Assembly (NCBI GenBank): GCA_965221595.1
Contig: OZ244900.1
Location: 1,674,001 to 1,738,000, forward strand
Direction: 5' to 3'
Length of the DNA: 64,000 nt
Source of the DNA: JAAXGX01 sp965221595
GTDB lineage: Bacteria > Acidobacteriota > Vicinamibacteria > Vicinamibacterales > UBA8438
Shown here: positions 24,600 to 33,223 of the stretch, piece by piece
How positions within the stretch are numbered: the stretch's first letter is position 1
How the letters are laid out: the number at the start of each line of letters is the position of its first letter
The notes under the pieces: model-generated
Database searches by the model: none
What the model was told of the DNA's origin: nothing
Seen by the model: the letters and a program-made list of their open reading frames with translations, nothing else
Program-made: the position numbers and the translations under genes

Positions 24600-25562
24600 A
24601 TGAGTTTTCGACAGCGGCACGTGAGGGCGGCGGTGGTCGTGGTCGCCGGCCTGCTCGCGGTGGGCCCGGCGGCGGCGTGGGCGCAGGAGTGGACGGTGCC
24701 GCGCACCGGGTTCGGCCAGCCGGACCTGCAGGCGGTGTGGGATTTCGCCACCATCACGCCGCTGGAGCGTCCGGCGGAGTTCGCGGGCAGGACGGTCATG
24801 ACGGCCGAGGAGTCGGCGGCATACGAGGCGAACCGGTTCGAGCTCGTGGACCACGACACCGAGGAAGGGGCCACGTTAGTCTGCGAGGGAACGGGCAACT
24901 ACAACGAGTTCTGGTACGACCGCGGCTTCGGCGACGTCGTGGAGGAGCGGCGGACATCGCTGATCGTCGATCCGCCGGACGGGCGCATCCCGCCCCGGAC
25001 ACCGCAGGCGGGGCCGGCCGGCCGGCGCGCCCGCGGCTACGACTCGTGGGACAGCCGGGGCATCGCGGAGCGCTGCATCGCCGGCTTCAACACCGGCCCC
25101 CCGATGATGCCCAGTGCTTACAACAACTACTTCCAGATGATCCAGACACCGGACTACGTGGTGGTCTTCAACGAGATGATCCACGACGCGCGGATCGTCC
25201 CGCTCGACGGGCGCCCGCAACTGCCGGCAGGTGTTCCGCAGCGGCTGGGCAGCTCGCGCGGTCGCTGGGACGGCGACACGCTCGTCATCGAGACCACGAA
25301 CTTTCACGGCGCCACGGCCTTCACCGAGAACCACAGCGCCACGCCGGGCATGACCGTCACCGAGCGGTTCACGCGCATCGCCGAGGACGTGCTGCGCTAC
25401 GAGTTCACTATCGACGATCCCGAGACCTGGACGCGGCCCTGGACGGCGGTGGTGCGCATGACGCGCTCGGATACGCCCATCTACGAGTACGCCTGCCACG
25501 AGGGGAACTACGGCATGACCAACATCCTCTCGGGCGCCCGCGCCCAGGAAGCGGCGCCGTAG
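24600..25562 (+). CDS. Exported protein, paralogue of the EVE-fusion C-terminal domain
   Basis: The 320-residue product has a signal peptide (MSFRQRHVRAAVVVV..., cleavage near AWAQ-E at 29). The mature part carries the motifs also seen in the preceding fusion protein: QPDLQAVWDF, TPLERPAEFAGR, TSLIVDPPDGRIPP, DGRPQLPAGVPQRLG, GDTLVIETTNF, RPWTAVVRMTR and YEYACHEGNYGM. This family is common in secreted proteomes of Acidobacteriota; its function is unknown. A longer reading from 24540 lacks a ribosome binding site, whereas AGGAGG lies just before the ATG at 24600. A strong hairpin follows the stop. Confidence 0.85.
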   Translation: MSFRQRHVRAAVVVVAGLLAVGPAAAWAQEWTVPRTGFGQPDLQAVWDFATITPLERPAEFAGRTVMTAEESAAYEANRFELVDHDTEEGATLVCEGTGNYNEFWYDRGFGDVVEERRTSLIVDPPDGRIPPRTPQAGPAGRRARGYDSWDSRGIAERCIAGFNTGPPMMPSAYNNYFQMIQTPDYVVVFNEMIHDARIVPLDGRPQLPAGVPQRLGSSRGRWDGDTLVIETTNFHGATAFTENHSATPGMTVTERFTRIAEDVLRYEFTIDDPETWTRPWTAVVRMTRSDTPIYEYACHEGNYGMTNILSGARAQEAAP

Positions 25563-25579
25563 CGCGTCGACCCTCGCCC

Positions 25580-25601
25580 GCCGCCCGCTGAGGCGGGCGG
25601 C
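25580..25601 (+). terminator. Strong GC hairpin after the exported paralogue gene
   Basis: GCCGCCCGC (25580-25588) and GCGGGCGGC (25593-25601) pair perfectly around TGAG, 17 bases after the stop at 25562. A short CGTCCTTCG follows, with no long T-run. Confidence 0.6.
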
Positions 25602-25712
25602 GTCCTTCGCGGCTCGGTTCCGGTTCCGCGTCGTCCCGGGGCGCGCGGCCGTCCGGCGCGGACCGGCGGGCCGGCGCGCACATCGCGCAGATGAAGTCGA
25701 CTGCGCGTGAAG

Positions 25713-27785
25713 TCAGCGCAGCACGTCGCTGGCCGCGGCCTCGTCGATGTAGCGCTGCATGTCCCGCTCGAGGAGCAGGCGCTCGCGCGCGAGCGCCCGG
25801 GCGGCCCTGGTCACCGCGGCGACATAGCCGGCGTGCGTCCCGTAGCGTTCCTCGAGCGACCGCCGTGGGTCGCCGGACGCCAGGCGCGCCGCGCGGGTCG
25901 CGGGGAACGGGAGGAGCTGCCCGGCCGCCTCGCAGCCGTCGCCCCGGCCGTAGCCCGCGCCCCGCAGCGCCCAGCCGGTGGTGGTCGCCACGGGCGCGGC
26001 GACGGGCGGCAGGCGGATGCCGGCCACCTCGTTGCCGTCCTCGTCAGTGCGCGAGACGAACGCGGGATACGTCGGGCGCCCGCCGAACGCGGGCGGCTGG
26101 CGGTCGAGGATGCCCTCCTCGAAGCGCGGGCCGAAGTCGAGCAGGTAGCGCGTCGAGAAGACGCCCGTGTACTCGACGCCCGGAATGGCGGGGAAGCCGA
26201 GCTTGGCCCGCGGCACGAGGCCGCTCACGGTCGCCGGCTGCGGCACCGCGAACACGGCGGTGCCGTCCGACACGCGCGGCACGCGGCTGGCGGGCGGTGC
26301 GACGTCCGCGGTCACCCACTCGTCGAGCGCAACCAGGAGGGCGCGCAGCACCGGCGCCGAATCGGTCGGGTTCTGGAGCTGCTGGCAGCTGCCGCGGTGG
26401 CCGGCACGGCCGGTCCCGTGCTGCGTGCCGGCCACCAGGAAGAACCGCACGTGCTCGGGGTCGGCCAGGTCGTTGCCCGCCGTGTCGGTGTGCAGCAGTG
26501 ACGCGGCCTTGACCCAGTACTCGTTGGCCGAGTTGACCTCGAACACCCGCGGACAGGTCCCCGACGCCCGGCAGCGGGCGCCGCGTCCGCCTGTCCGGCC
26601 GGAGACTGGGTCGTGCAGCTCAGGGTGGGCGAACGGGAAGACCGCCTCGGGGAACAGGCGGTGCTGGCGGTTGCGTTCCGTCCTGGCCGTCTGGGCGAAG
26701 CGGTAGTTGATGCCGGCGCCGCTGCCGCCGCCGATGGCGTTCTGCATGCCGTCGATGACGCGCCGCCCCTGTTCGTCCGCGTTGAAGCCCAGCGTGAGGA
26801 AGTCGTTGAGGTAGCGGGCCGACTGCGAGTAGGCCCACGAGAGCACGTGCTCCACGTGGCCGGCGAGCGGGTTGGGGTGGCCGGCGTCGTCCGCTTCCGC
26901 GTGGCGCAGGAACGACACGAAATCGCGGGTTGCGGCCAGACCCAGCCCTGCGATCGCGGCGGCTGTGGCGGGGTACGTGAACTCGTAGATGCGACTCTGC
27001 TCGAACGCCGTGCCGGGCGGCAGCCGGCGAATGGTGCGTGCGTTCACGTACTCCCAGGCGTCCGCGTCGACGGGCGTGGGTGGGTCGTTCAGCAGCCGCC
27101 TGACCGTGAGCGCCGCGCGATCCTGGTCGAGTGTCGCCGCCGGGTACGTCAGCGTGTGCGTGGTCGTGCGGTCGTTGTCGAAGTTGATGTACTCGTACGA
27201 CGGCCCCTCGATGGCCGCGCCGTCCGCCCGGCGCGCCACTGGAACCGTGATCGTGAGCCGGTCGTCGCCGACCGCAGCACCGACGTCCCAGCCATTCCAT
27301 GCCAGAAGGTAGCCGCGCTCCATGAGAAAGCCGTCCCCGGCGTCGCCGGCGGCCGTCGGGTCGTTGCCCCGGCCCGAGCGGAGGCGCCGGTGGTTGAGAA
27401 TGCCGGACAGCTTGTTGCCCCGGTTGTTGACTTCGAGCAGCAGCGTGCGGCTGCCGCGGCCCGCCTCGACCGGCCGCAGGATGTAGACGTCCATCGAGTA
27501 CTCGACCAGGCCGCGGGCGTTGCGCGGCGCGAGCGCGATGTCGGTGATGACGGCGTTGCGCGGATCGTCGGGATCGACCTCGCCGTGGGCCCTGCCGCGC
27601 AGCTTCTCGTAGGGCCCCACCGTGCCGAAGTGCCGGCCTTCGAACGCGGGCGACTCGACGTGCGTAATCTCGATGCGGGTGACCCGTGCGTCCGCGCCAC
27701 CGGCGGCCAGCAGGACGCCGGCCGCGAGTGCGCCGAGCCGGACCAGCTGACCGCCGCCGCCGCGCCGGGTTGAACCATTGGTCAT
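25713..27785 (-). CDS. Exported alpha/beta-hydrolase domain protein (Abhydrolase_10 type)
   Basis: This 690-residue protein starts with a basic region and a hydrophobic signal segment (about 12-33, ending GADAR). The remainder matches the large secreted Abhydrolase_10-like family: VTRIEITHVESPAFEGRHFGTVGPYEKLRG at the start, DVYILRP, LLLEVNNRGNK, ERGYLLAWNGWDVG in the middle, and a nucleophile region SWAYSQSARYLNDFL near 317-331 (S-x-S). Then come VNSANEYWVKAASLLHTD and HVRFFLVAGTQHG. Substrates are unknown. The ATG at 27785 gives the signal peptide. It is followed by the epoxide hydrolase gene in the opposite part of the same strand, with a 51-base gap. Confidence 0.82.
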   Translation of the reverse strand: MTNGSTRRGGGGQLVRLGALAAGVLLAAGGADARVTRIEITHVESPAFEGRHFGTVGPYEKLRGRAHGEVDPDDPRNAVITDIALAPRNARGLVEYSMDVYILRPVEAGRGSRTLLLEVNNRGNKLSGILNHRRLRSGRGNDPTAAGDAGDGFLMERGYLLAWNGWDVGAAVGDDRLTITVPVARRADGAAIEGPSYEYINFDNDRTTTHTLTYPAATLDQDRAALTVRRLLNDPPTPVDADAWEYVNARTIRRLPPGTAFEQSRIYEFTYPATAAAIAGLGLAATRDFVSFLRHAEADDAGHPNPLAGHVEHVLSWAYSQSARYLNDFLTLGFNADEQGRRVIDGMQNAIGGGSGAGINYRFAQTARTERNRQHRLFPEAVFPFAHPELHDPVSGRTGGRGARCRASGTCPRVFEVNSANEYWVKAASLLHTDTAGNDLADPEHVRFFLVAGTQHGTGRAGHRGSCQQLQNPTDSAPVLRALLVALDEWVTADVAPPASRVPRVSDGTAVFAVPQPATVSGLVPRAKLGFPAIPGVEYTGVFSTRYLLDFGPRFEEGILDRQPPAFGGRPTYPAFVSRTDEDGNEVAGIRLPPVAAPVATTTGWALRGAGYGRGDGCEAAGQLLPFPATRAARLASGDPRRSLEERYGTHAGYVAAVTRAARALARERLLLERDMQRYIDEAAASDVLR

Positions 27786-27836
27786 CGTGTAATCGACTCC
27801 AGTGACGGCACCCGCCGCGCGCGGGTGTGAGCAAAT

Positions 27837-29057
27837 TCAGCGCAGCTCGGCGAAGAAGGCGCGCAGGTCCGCAAGCCAGAGCTCGGGCGCTTCGAGCGCC
27901 GGGAAGTGCCCGCCGCGCGGCATGTCGGTCCAGCGCACGACGTTGTAGCGCTGCTCGGCCACCTGCCGCGCCTCGGGGCCGGTTCGTGCCCGCCGGTCGT
28001 AGCGTTCCACGAAGGCCGCGCAGCCGGTCGGCATGGCGAGCCGGTCGCCGGGCCGGCCGACGCCGTGCCGGCTCTCGTAGTAGATGCGCGAGGCGGAGGT
28101 GATGCTGTTGGTCACCCAGTAGATCATGACGTTGGTCAGCAGCTCGTCCTTCGTGTAGACCTGCTCGACGTCGCCGTCGTGATCGCTCCAGCCGTGGTAT
28201 TTCTCGACGACCCAGGCTGCCAGCCCCGCCGGCGAATCGTTGAGCCCGTAGCCGAGGGTCTGCGTCCGCGTGCCCTGGATCTCCACGTAGCCGAAGCCGT
28301 CCTGCTCCCGCGTGCGGCCCAGCGGCACGGCGCTCCGCAGCACGCCCTCGCAGCCGATCAGGTGCACGCCGACGATGTGCTCGGGGTCCTTGCGGGCCAG
28401 CCAGCCGGCCACGCCCGCGCCCCAGTCCGAGCCGTGCACGGCATAGCGCGCGTAGCCCAGCCGCGCCATCAACTGCACCCAGAAGTCCGCCATCCGCCCG
28501 GTATCGAACCCGCGCTCGTGCGGCTTGTCCGAGAAGCCGTAGCCGGGCATCGCCGGGATGACGACGTGGAACGCATCGGCTGCTGCGCCCCCGAACCGCG
28601 GCGGGTCGGTGAGCGGATCGATGACCTTGGCGTACTCGTCAATCGAGCTGGGCCAACCGTTCAGCAGCAGCAGCGGAAAGGCCTCGGGGTGCGGCGAGCG
28701 CTGGTGGATGAAGTGGATGTCGAGCCCGTCGATGCGCGTCGTGAACTGATCCAGCGCGTTCAGCCGCCGCTCCTGGGCCCGCCAGTCGAACTCGTCGCGC
28801 CAGTACTCGATGAGCTCCCGCACATAGGCCAGGGGGGTGCCGTAGTCCCAGTCGGCTCCGTCGATCTCGTCCGGGAAGCGCGTGGCTGCGAGGCGCGCCC
28901 GCAGGTCGGTGAGCACGGCCTCGGGCACCGCGATGGTGAAGGGCACCACGGCCGCGTCACCCGCGGCCTCCTGCGCGTGCGCCGGCGGGGCCGGAGCGCA
29001 GGCGACGCCGGCCGCCAGTCCGCAGATAACGAGGCGCAACGGTTGCATGCCACCCAT
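27837..29057 (-). CDS. Exported epoxide hydrolase
   Basis: The 406-residue product has a signal peptide (about 5-29, ending AHAQ), an epoxide-hydrolase N-terminal domain (VPFTIAVPEAVLTDLRARLAATRFP, about 38-62; W-R near 90), and the alpha/beta-hydrolase core: oxyanion NGWPSS, nucleophile D in HGSDWGAG, lid region, and the His in RGGHFPALE near the C-terminus. It opens epoxides to diols. Export is unusual but shared by many acidobacterial homologues. Two in-frame ATGs exist (29057 and 29048); TATAAT ends six bases before the first, giving a leaderless layout, so I use 29057. Confidence 0.88.
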   Translation of the reverse strand: MGGMQPLRLVICGLAAGVACAPAPPAHAQEAAGDAAVVPFTIAVPEAVLTDLRARLAATRFPDEIDGADWDYGTPLAYVRELIEYWRDEFDWRAQERRLNALDQFTTRIDGLDIHFIHQRSPHPEAFPLLLLNGWPSSIDEYAKVIDPLTDPPRFGGAAADAFHVVIPAMPGYGFSDKPHERGFDTGRMADFWVQLMARLGYARYAVHGSDWGAGVAGWLARKDPEHIVGVHLIGCEGVLRSAVPLGRTREQDGFGYVEIQGTRTQTLGYGLNDSPAGLAAWVVEKYHGWSDHDGDVEQVYTKDELLTNVMIYWVTNSITSASRIYYESRHGVGRPGDRLAMPTGCAAFVERYDRRARTGPEARQVAEQRYNVVRWTDMPRGGHFPALEAPELWLADLRAFFAELR

Positions 29058-29063
29058 GGCCCG

Positions 29064-29069
29064 ATTATA
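29064..29069 (-). promoter_or_regulatory. -10 element TATAAT, leaderless layout
   Basis: A consensus TATAAT lies six bases upstream of the ATG at 29057 on the minus strand. Confidence 0.55.
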
Positions 29070-29356
29070 GCGACGGCCAGGCCGGGACCAGGCGGCGAAC
29101 AGTGTGTGTGCACGGGTCCGCTCACCCGCGGCGCCGGGCCGGCTGGCGCGGCGCGAACGCCAGCGGCAGGGATTGACCCTGGACACGGTGCACTCGACGA
29201 CCGGCCTGAGCACCCGTTTTCCTCCTGGTCGGTTCGTTGCGGGAAGATGCGGATCGAGTGCTGCGCTTCGCCTACGCGGACACCTGTCGCTCCGTGGGCG
29301 CTGACGTCCGGGTGTGCAGTGCGGGTGGCGTGCCGGGTCGGCGCGGTCGCGGCTGG

Positions 29357-29362
29357 TATGAT
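29357..29362 (+). promoter_or_regulatory. -10 element TATGAT, leaderless layout
   Basis: TATGAT lies eight bases upstream of the GTG at 29371. Confidence 0.5.
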
Positions 29363-29370
29363 CGAGGCCC

Positions 29371-29880
29371 GTGTGGACATACAGCCCCGCCGTCGCCGCG
29401 GCCGCCATGCTGGTTGCGGCCGGTGTCGGATGCAGCAGCCAGCCGGTCGCTGCGCCCGGGCCGGGCGCGGCGGGCTACATCCGGTTCACCGCGACGAGCG
29501 CCGAGCTGGAGCGGCGCGACCGGCCGGTGCACCGGGACGACCACCGCATCCTGCTGCGGGCGGAAGCGTTGCTGAGCGACGCGGCGAGCTGGAACCGCGA
29601 CGACGACCGGGTGTGCGTCGACGACGAGCGCAGCGGCCGCCGCAGCCTCTTCTGCGCGCTGCACCAGGCCAGCCTGGACGTCGCGGGCGAGTACGAGCAC
29701 CGGCGCCCGGCCCTGCAGGAGGTGCGCTTCGCCATCGAGGACGCCACGGGCGGCCGCGCGTTCGAGCACCGCCTGCGCGACTTCAACAACCTGGCCGGAA
29801 CGAGCCACAACGACATCGGGCAGGTGCTGCGGACCGCCCGCGAACGCGTTGCCAGCCGCCTGGACCGGTCTGCCCGGTAG
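29371..29880 (+). CDS. Small lipoprotein of unknown function (DUF6197-like pattern)
   Basis: The 169-residue product begins with a lipoprotein signal ending AGVGC at Cys21. The mature part has the pattern LFCALHQASLDV near 90-101, RRPALQEVRFAIEDAT near 110-125, and FNNLAGTSHNDIGQVLRTAR near 136-155. The C-x-x-x-A-L...N-D-x-x-x-V-L arrangement resembles DUF6197 proteins, but the resemblance is from memory and loose. The GTG start follows TATGAT by eight bases. The gene ends 19 bases before the large Oar-like receptor gene on the same strand, so the two probably share a transcript and might act together at the outer membrane. Confidence 0.65.
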   Translation: MWTYSPAVAAAAMLVAAGVGCSSQPVAAPGPGAAGYIRFTATSAELERRDRPVHRDDHRILLRAEALLSDAASWNRDDDRVCVDDERSGRRSLFCALHQASLDVAGEYEHRRPALQEVRFAIEDATGGRAFEHRLRDFNNLAGTSHNDIGQVLRTARERVASRLDRSAR

Positions 29881-29899
29881 CGCCGCCCGCCCATCAGCA

Positions 29900-32800
29900 A
29901 TGCGCACCGCCCGCGCGGCCGGGACGTTCATCCTTGCCCTGCTCACGGCCGCCGCCGCAACGGCACAGATGAACACCGGTGAGCTGAGCGGGGTGGTGCG
30001 GGACGCATCCGGCGGGGTGCTGCCGGGCGCAACCGTGACCGCGACCCACGTCGACAGCGGCCTGACCTTCGAGCGGGTGAGCGACGTCGAGGGCCGCTTC
30101 TTCATCTCCTCGCTGCCGATCGGCGAGTGGGAGGTGGCGGTTTCGCTGCCGGGCTTCCGGCGCGCGGTGCGGACCGGCATCGTCCTCGACATCGGACGCA
30201 CGCTGGAGCTGCGCTACACGCTCCAGTTGGGGCAGATCACGGAGGCGGTGACAGTCACCGCGCCGGCGCCGCTGCTGCAGGTGGCGACGGCCGAGATCAG
30301 CGACATCATCGAGACCCGGCAGGTCGAGCGCATCCCGCTCAACGGCCGCCAGTTCCTGCAGCTTGCCCAGCTCAGCCAGGCGGTCGTCATCCCGCCGTCG
30401 GGGACGCGGGGCGCTGCGCTGCAGCAGGCCGGGCCGCTGCCCAACGTCGGCGGCCAGCGCGCGGGCCACAACATCTATCTGCTCGACGGCGTGAAGGTCA
30501 CCGACGAGCTGTTCAACAACCTCGTGATCAACCCCTCGGTCGATTCGATCAGCGAGGTCAAGATCCAGCAGTCGATGTACCCGCCGGAGTTCGGCGGCAA
30601 GGCGTCGGCCCTCATCAACGTCGCGACCAAGTCGGGCTACAACGTCTTCAGCGGCAGCGCGTTCACCTTCATGCGCGACGAGCGGTTCGATGCGCACAAC
30701 TTCTTCGATCCGCCGGACGCGCCGGTGCCGCCGCTCGACCAGCACCAGTTCGGCGGCACTGTCGGCGGCCCCTTCGTGCGCGACCGGACGTTCTTCTTTG
30801 TCAGCTTCGAGGGGCAGCGCACCGCCCGCTCGCTCACCCGGACGTTCTCGGTGCCGTCGGCCGCCGCGCGCGCGGGCGACTTCTCCGGCGGCGCACCGCT
30901 GTGCGATCCGCTCAGCCGCGATCCGGTGACGGGTGCGTGCGGCAGCTTCTTTCCCGGCAACCGCATCCCGGTCGACCGCATCGATCCGCTCGCCACCGCT
31001 TTCCTCGCCCGCACGCCCCTGCCGTCGCGCGCCGGCGAGGTCCAGAACCTCACGGCGGTGGAGACGCTCGACCGCGACATCGAGCAGTTCAGCGTCCGCG
31101 TCGACCACCGCTTCGGCACGAGCGACCAGGTCTTCCTGCGCTTCAGCACGTTCGATGCGCTCGAACTGCAGCCGTTCGGCACCAGCGTCCTGCAGGAATC
31201 GCTCGTGCCCGGCTTCGGGCGCACGCTCGGCACCACCACGCGCAACCTCGCGGTGAGCTACACGCGGACGTTCGGCTCGCGCGTACTCAACGAGCTGCGG
31301 TTCGGGTGGATGCAGGTCGGCGGCGGCCAGCGCAGCCTCAACGCGGGCGAAGACTTCGCGGCGCGCGCCGGCCTGCTGGGCGTCACGGACGACCCGCGTG
31401 ACGCCGGTTTTCCGCAGATCTCGACGGGCGGCCTGTACAGCGTGATGGGCGACCCCACCACCTTCGTCCACCGCAACAACGAGCACTTCGAGCTCTACGA
31501 GAACCTGCTGATCGACCGCGGGCGCCACCGCATCAAGCTGGGCGGCTACCTGTTCCATCTGCGGTTCAGGCCGGAGAATCCGGACACGGCGCGCGGCGCG
31601 TTCACGTACACCGGGCAGTTCAGCGGCAACGCGCTGGCCGACTTCCTGCTGGGCCATCCCGTGTCGGCGCGCTCGGGCAGCGGCGGTCGCGGGGCGGAGG
31701 ACGGCCGGACCACCTGGTTCCACACCTACGTGCAGGACGACTGGCGCGTACGCGACAACCTCACGATCAACGCGGGACTGCGCTACGAGATCAACGAGCA
31801 CATGCGCGACGTGGACAACCGCCTGTCGACCATCGACCTGTCGGTGCCGGGCGGACGCTACGTCATCGCCAGCGACGAGGCGGGCAACATCGCGCCGTCG
31901 GCGCAGGCGCTGCTGCCGCTGATCCCGATTCCGTGGGTCACGTCCGCCGAGATTGGCTGGGACAACAGCCTCCTGCGCCCCAGCCGCAAGCGGTTCGCGC
32001 CGCGCCTGGGCGTCGCCTGGATGCCCGGCGAAGATTCTGACGTCGTGGTCCGCGGCGGCTACGGGATCTTCCTGAATCAGTGGGCCTACAGCGTGCAGAC
32101 CGCCTTCACGCGCAACCTGCCGTTCTTCTTCCTCAAGCAGGTCGACGTTCCCATCGAGCAGCATGTGCCGCTGCTGGAGACCCGCGACATCCTCACTGCG
32201 GACGCCACGGGCACCATCGGCGGCTCGATCATGGACTACGACTACCGGGTGGAGTACACGCAGACGTGGAGCGGCGGGGTGCAGGCCGAGTTGCTGCCGG
32301 GGACGGCGTTCGAGGTGTTCTACATGGGGTCGTACACCATCGGCGCGGACAACTCGACGATCCACAACGTGCCCGAGCCCGGCCCGGGCCCGCTGGCGCC
32401 GCGGCGCGAGGTGCCCCAACTGGCCGGCATCCGGGCCATCCGCTTCGACGGCCGCTCCATCTACCACGCGGTGACCTTCAAGGCCGTGCACCGGCTGCGC
32501 GACAACCTGTCGTTCGACACGGCCTACACGCTGTCGCGCTCGCGCGACGATGCGTCGAGTCCGGGCGCGACGGCCTACGAGGCCAACGTCCCACAGGACG
32601 TGCGCAACATCTTTCCGGGCGAGAACGCGCTGTCGAGCTTCGATCGCCGTCACCAGTTCGTCGGCAGCGGGTCCTACGAGCTGCCGTTCTTCCGCGGCCG
32701 CGGCGGGTGGCTGGAGGGCGTGCTGGGCAACTGGCGCCTGACGGGCGTCGTGATGCTGCAGTCGGGCGCGCCGTTCACCGTGAACATCACCGAGGATCGG

Positions 32801-33169
32801 GCGAACGTGGGCGCCGGCCCCGCGCAGCGGCCGGACCTGGTCGGCGAGCCCAACCTGCCCGGCCGCGAGCGCTCGCCGGACCGCTGGTTCGACACCGGGG
32901 CCTTCGCGCTGCAGGCGCCGTTCACCTTCGGCAGCGCCACGCGCAACCTCGTGTTCGCGCCGGGCCTGGCCAACGTCGACACGGCGCTGCAGAAGGTGTG
33001 GTACCTCGCCGGCGGCCAACAGCTCGAGTTCCGCTGGGAGGTGTTCAACCTGCTCAACCGGGCGAACTTCGACGTGCCCAACCGCTTCTTCGGATCACCG
33101 AACTTCGGCCGGATATTCGGTGCGGCCGCGGCTCGCGAGATGCAGTTCGGCCTGCGGCTGCGGTTCTAA
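29900..33169 (+). CDS. Oar-like TonB-dependent receptor with carboxypeptidase-regulatory-like domain
   Basis: The 1089-residue protein has a signal peptide (to about residue 23), a CarboxypepD_reg domain (25-110: TGELSGVVRDASGGVLPGATV), a plug (about 120-230, RIPLNGRQFLQLAQL and GHNIYLLDGVKVTDELFNN) and a long barrel ending QFGLRLRF with terminal Phe. The LNGR-x-F-x-x-L block, NVATKSGYN and GGTVGGPFVRDRTFFF are the hallmarks of the large acidobacterial Oar/TonB receptor family, thought to take up polymer fragments or act in adhesion. Start: an in-frame ATG at 29900 directly precedes the signal peptide, so the upstream 17 codons are not used. Confidence 0.92.
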   Translation: MRTARAAGTFILALLTAAAATAQMNTGELSGVVRDASGGVLPGATVTATHVDSGLTFERVSDVEGRFFISSLPIGEWEVAVSLPGFRRAVRTGIVLDIGRTLELRYTLQLGQITEAVTVTAPAPLLQVATAEISDIIETRQVERIPLNGRQFLQLAQLSQAVVIPPSGTRGAALQQAGPLPNVGGQRAGHNIYLLDGVKVTDELFNNLVINPSVDSISEVKIQQSMYPPEFGGKASALINVATKSGYNVFSGSAFTFMRDERFDAHNFFDPPDAPVPPLDQHQFGGTVGGPFVRDRTFFFVSFEGQRTARSLTRTFSVPSAAARAGDFSGGAPLCDPLSRDPVTGACGSFFPGNRIPVDRIDPLATAFLARTPLPSRAGEVQNLTAVETLDRDIEQFSVRVDHRFGTSDQVFLRFSTFDALELQPFGTSVLQESLVPGFGRTLGTTTRNLAVSYTRTFGSRVLNELRFGWMQVGGGQRSLNAGEDFAARAGLLGVTDDPRDAGFPQISTGGLYSVMGDPTTFVHRNNEHFELYENLLIDRGRHRIKLGGYLFHLRFRPENPDTARGAFTYTGQFSGNALADFLLGHPVSARSGSGGRGAEDGRTTWFHTYVQDDWRVRDNLTINAGLRYEINEHMRDVDNRLSTIDLSVPGGRYVIASDEAGNIAPSAQALLPLIPIPWVTSAEIGWDNSLLRPSRKRFAPRLGVAWMPGEDSDVVVRGGYGIFLNQWAYSVQTAFTRNLPFFFLKQVDVPIEQHVPLLETRDILTADATGTIGGSIMDYDYRVEYTQTWSGGVQAELLPGTAFEVFYMGSYTIGADNSTIHNVPEPGPGPLAPRREVPQLAGIRAIRFDGRSIYHAVTFKAVHRLRDNLSFDTAYTLSRSRDDASSPGATAYEANVPQDVRNIFPGENALSSFDRRHQFVGSGSYELPFFRGRGGWLEGVLGNWRLTGVVMLQSGAPFTVNITEDRANVGAGPAQRPDLVGEPNLPGRERSPDRWFDTGAFALQAPFTFGSATRNLVFAPGLANVDTALQKVWYLAGGQQLEFRWEVFNLLNRANFDVPNRFFGSPNFGRIFGAAAAREMQFGLRLRF

Positions 33170-33223
33170 CCCCGTCAGTATCCGAGCCGGCTGCACCACG
33201 ACGTGGAAGGCAGGGTAGGTGCC

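Larger units (their letters stand above)
29058..29370. other. 313-base divergent promoter region
   Basis: This gap between divergent genes holds TATAAT (29064-29069, minus) for the epoxide hydrolase and TATGAT (29357-29362, plus) for the lipoprotein gene. I see no further gene or repeat between them. Confidence 0.5.

Noticed and set aside
24243..24854. A 203-codon minus-strand frame as an intact gene
   Set aside because: Only its last 90 codons look like protein; the first part is antisense to the exported paralogue and low-complexity, so I list just the remnant.
25593..25712. A coding region in the 150-base gap before the Abhydrolase_10-type gene
   Set aside because: Only a hairpin and GC-rich sequence without a coherent frame were found.
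29894..33019. A 1041-codon open frame antisense to the Oar-like receptor
   Set aside because: The plus strand carries a full TonB receptor; the antisense product is rich in A, R, V and H with no signal peptide or motif.
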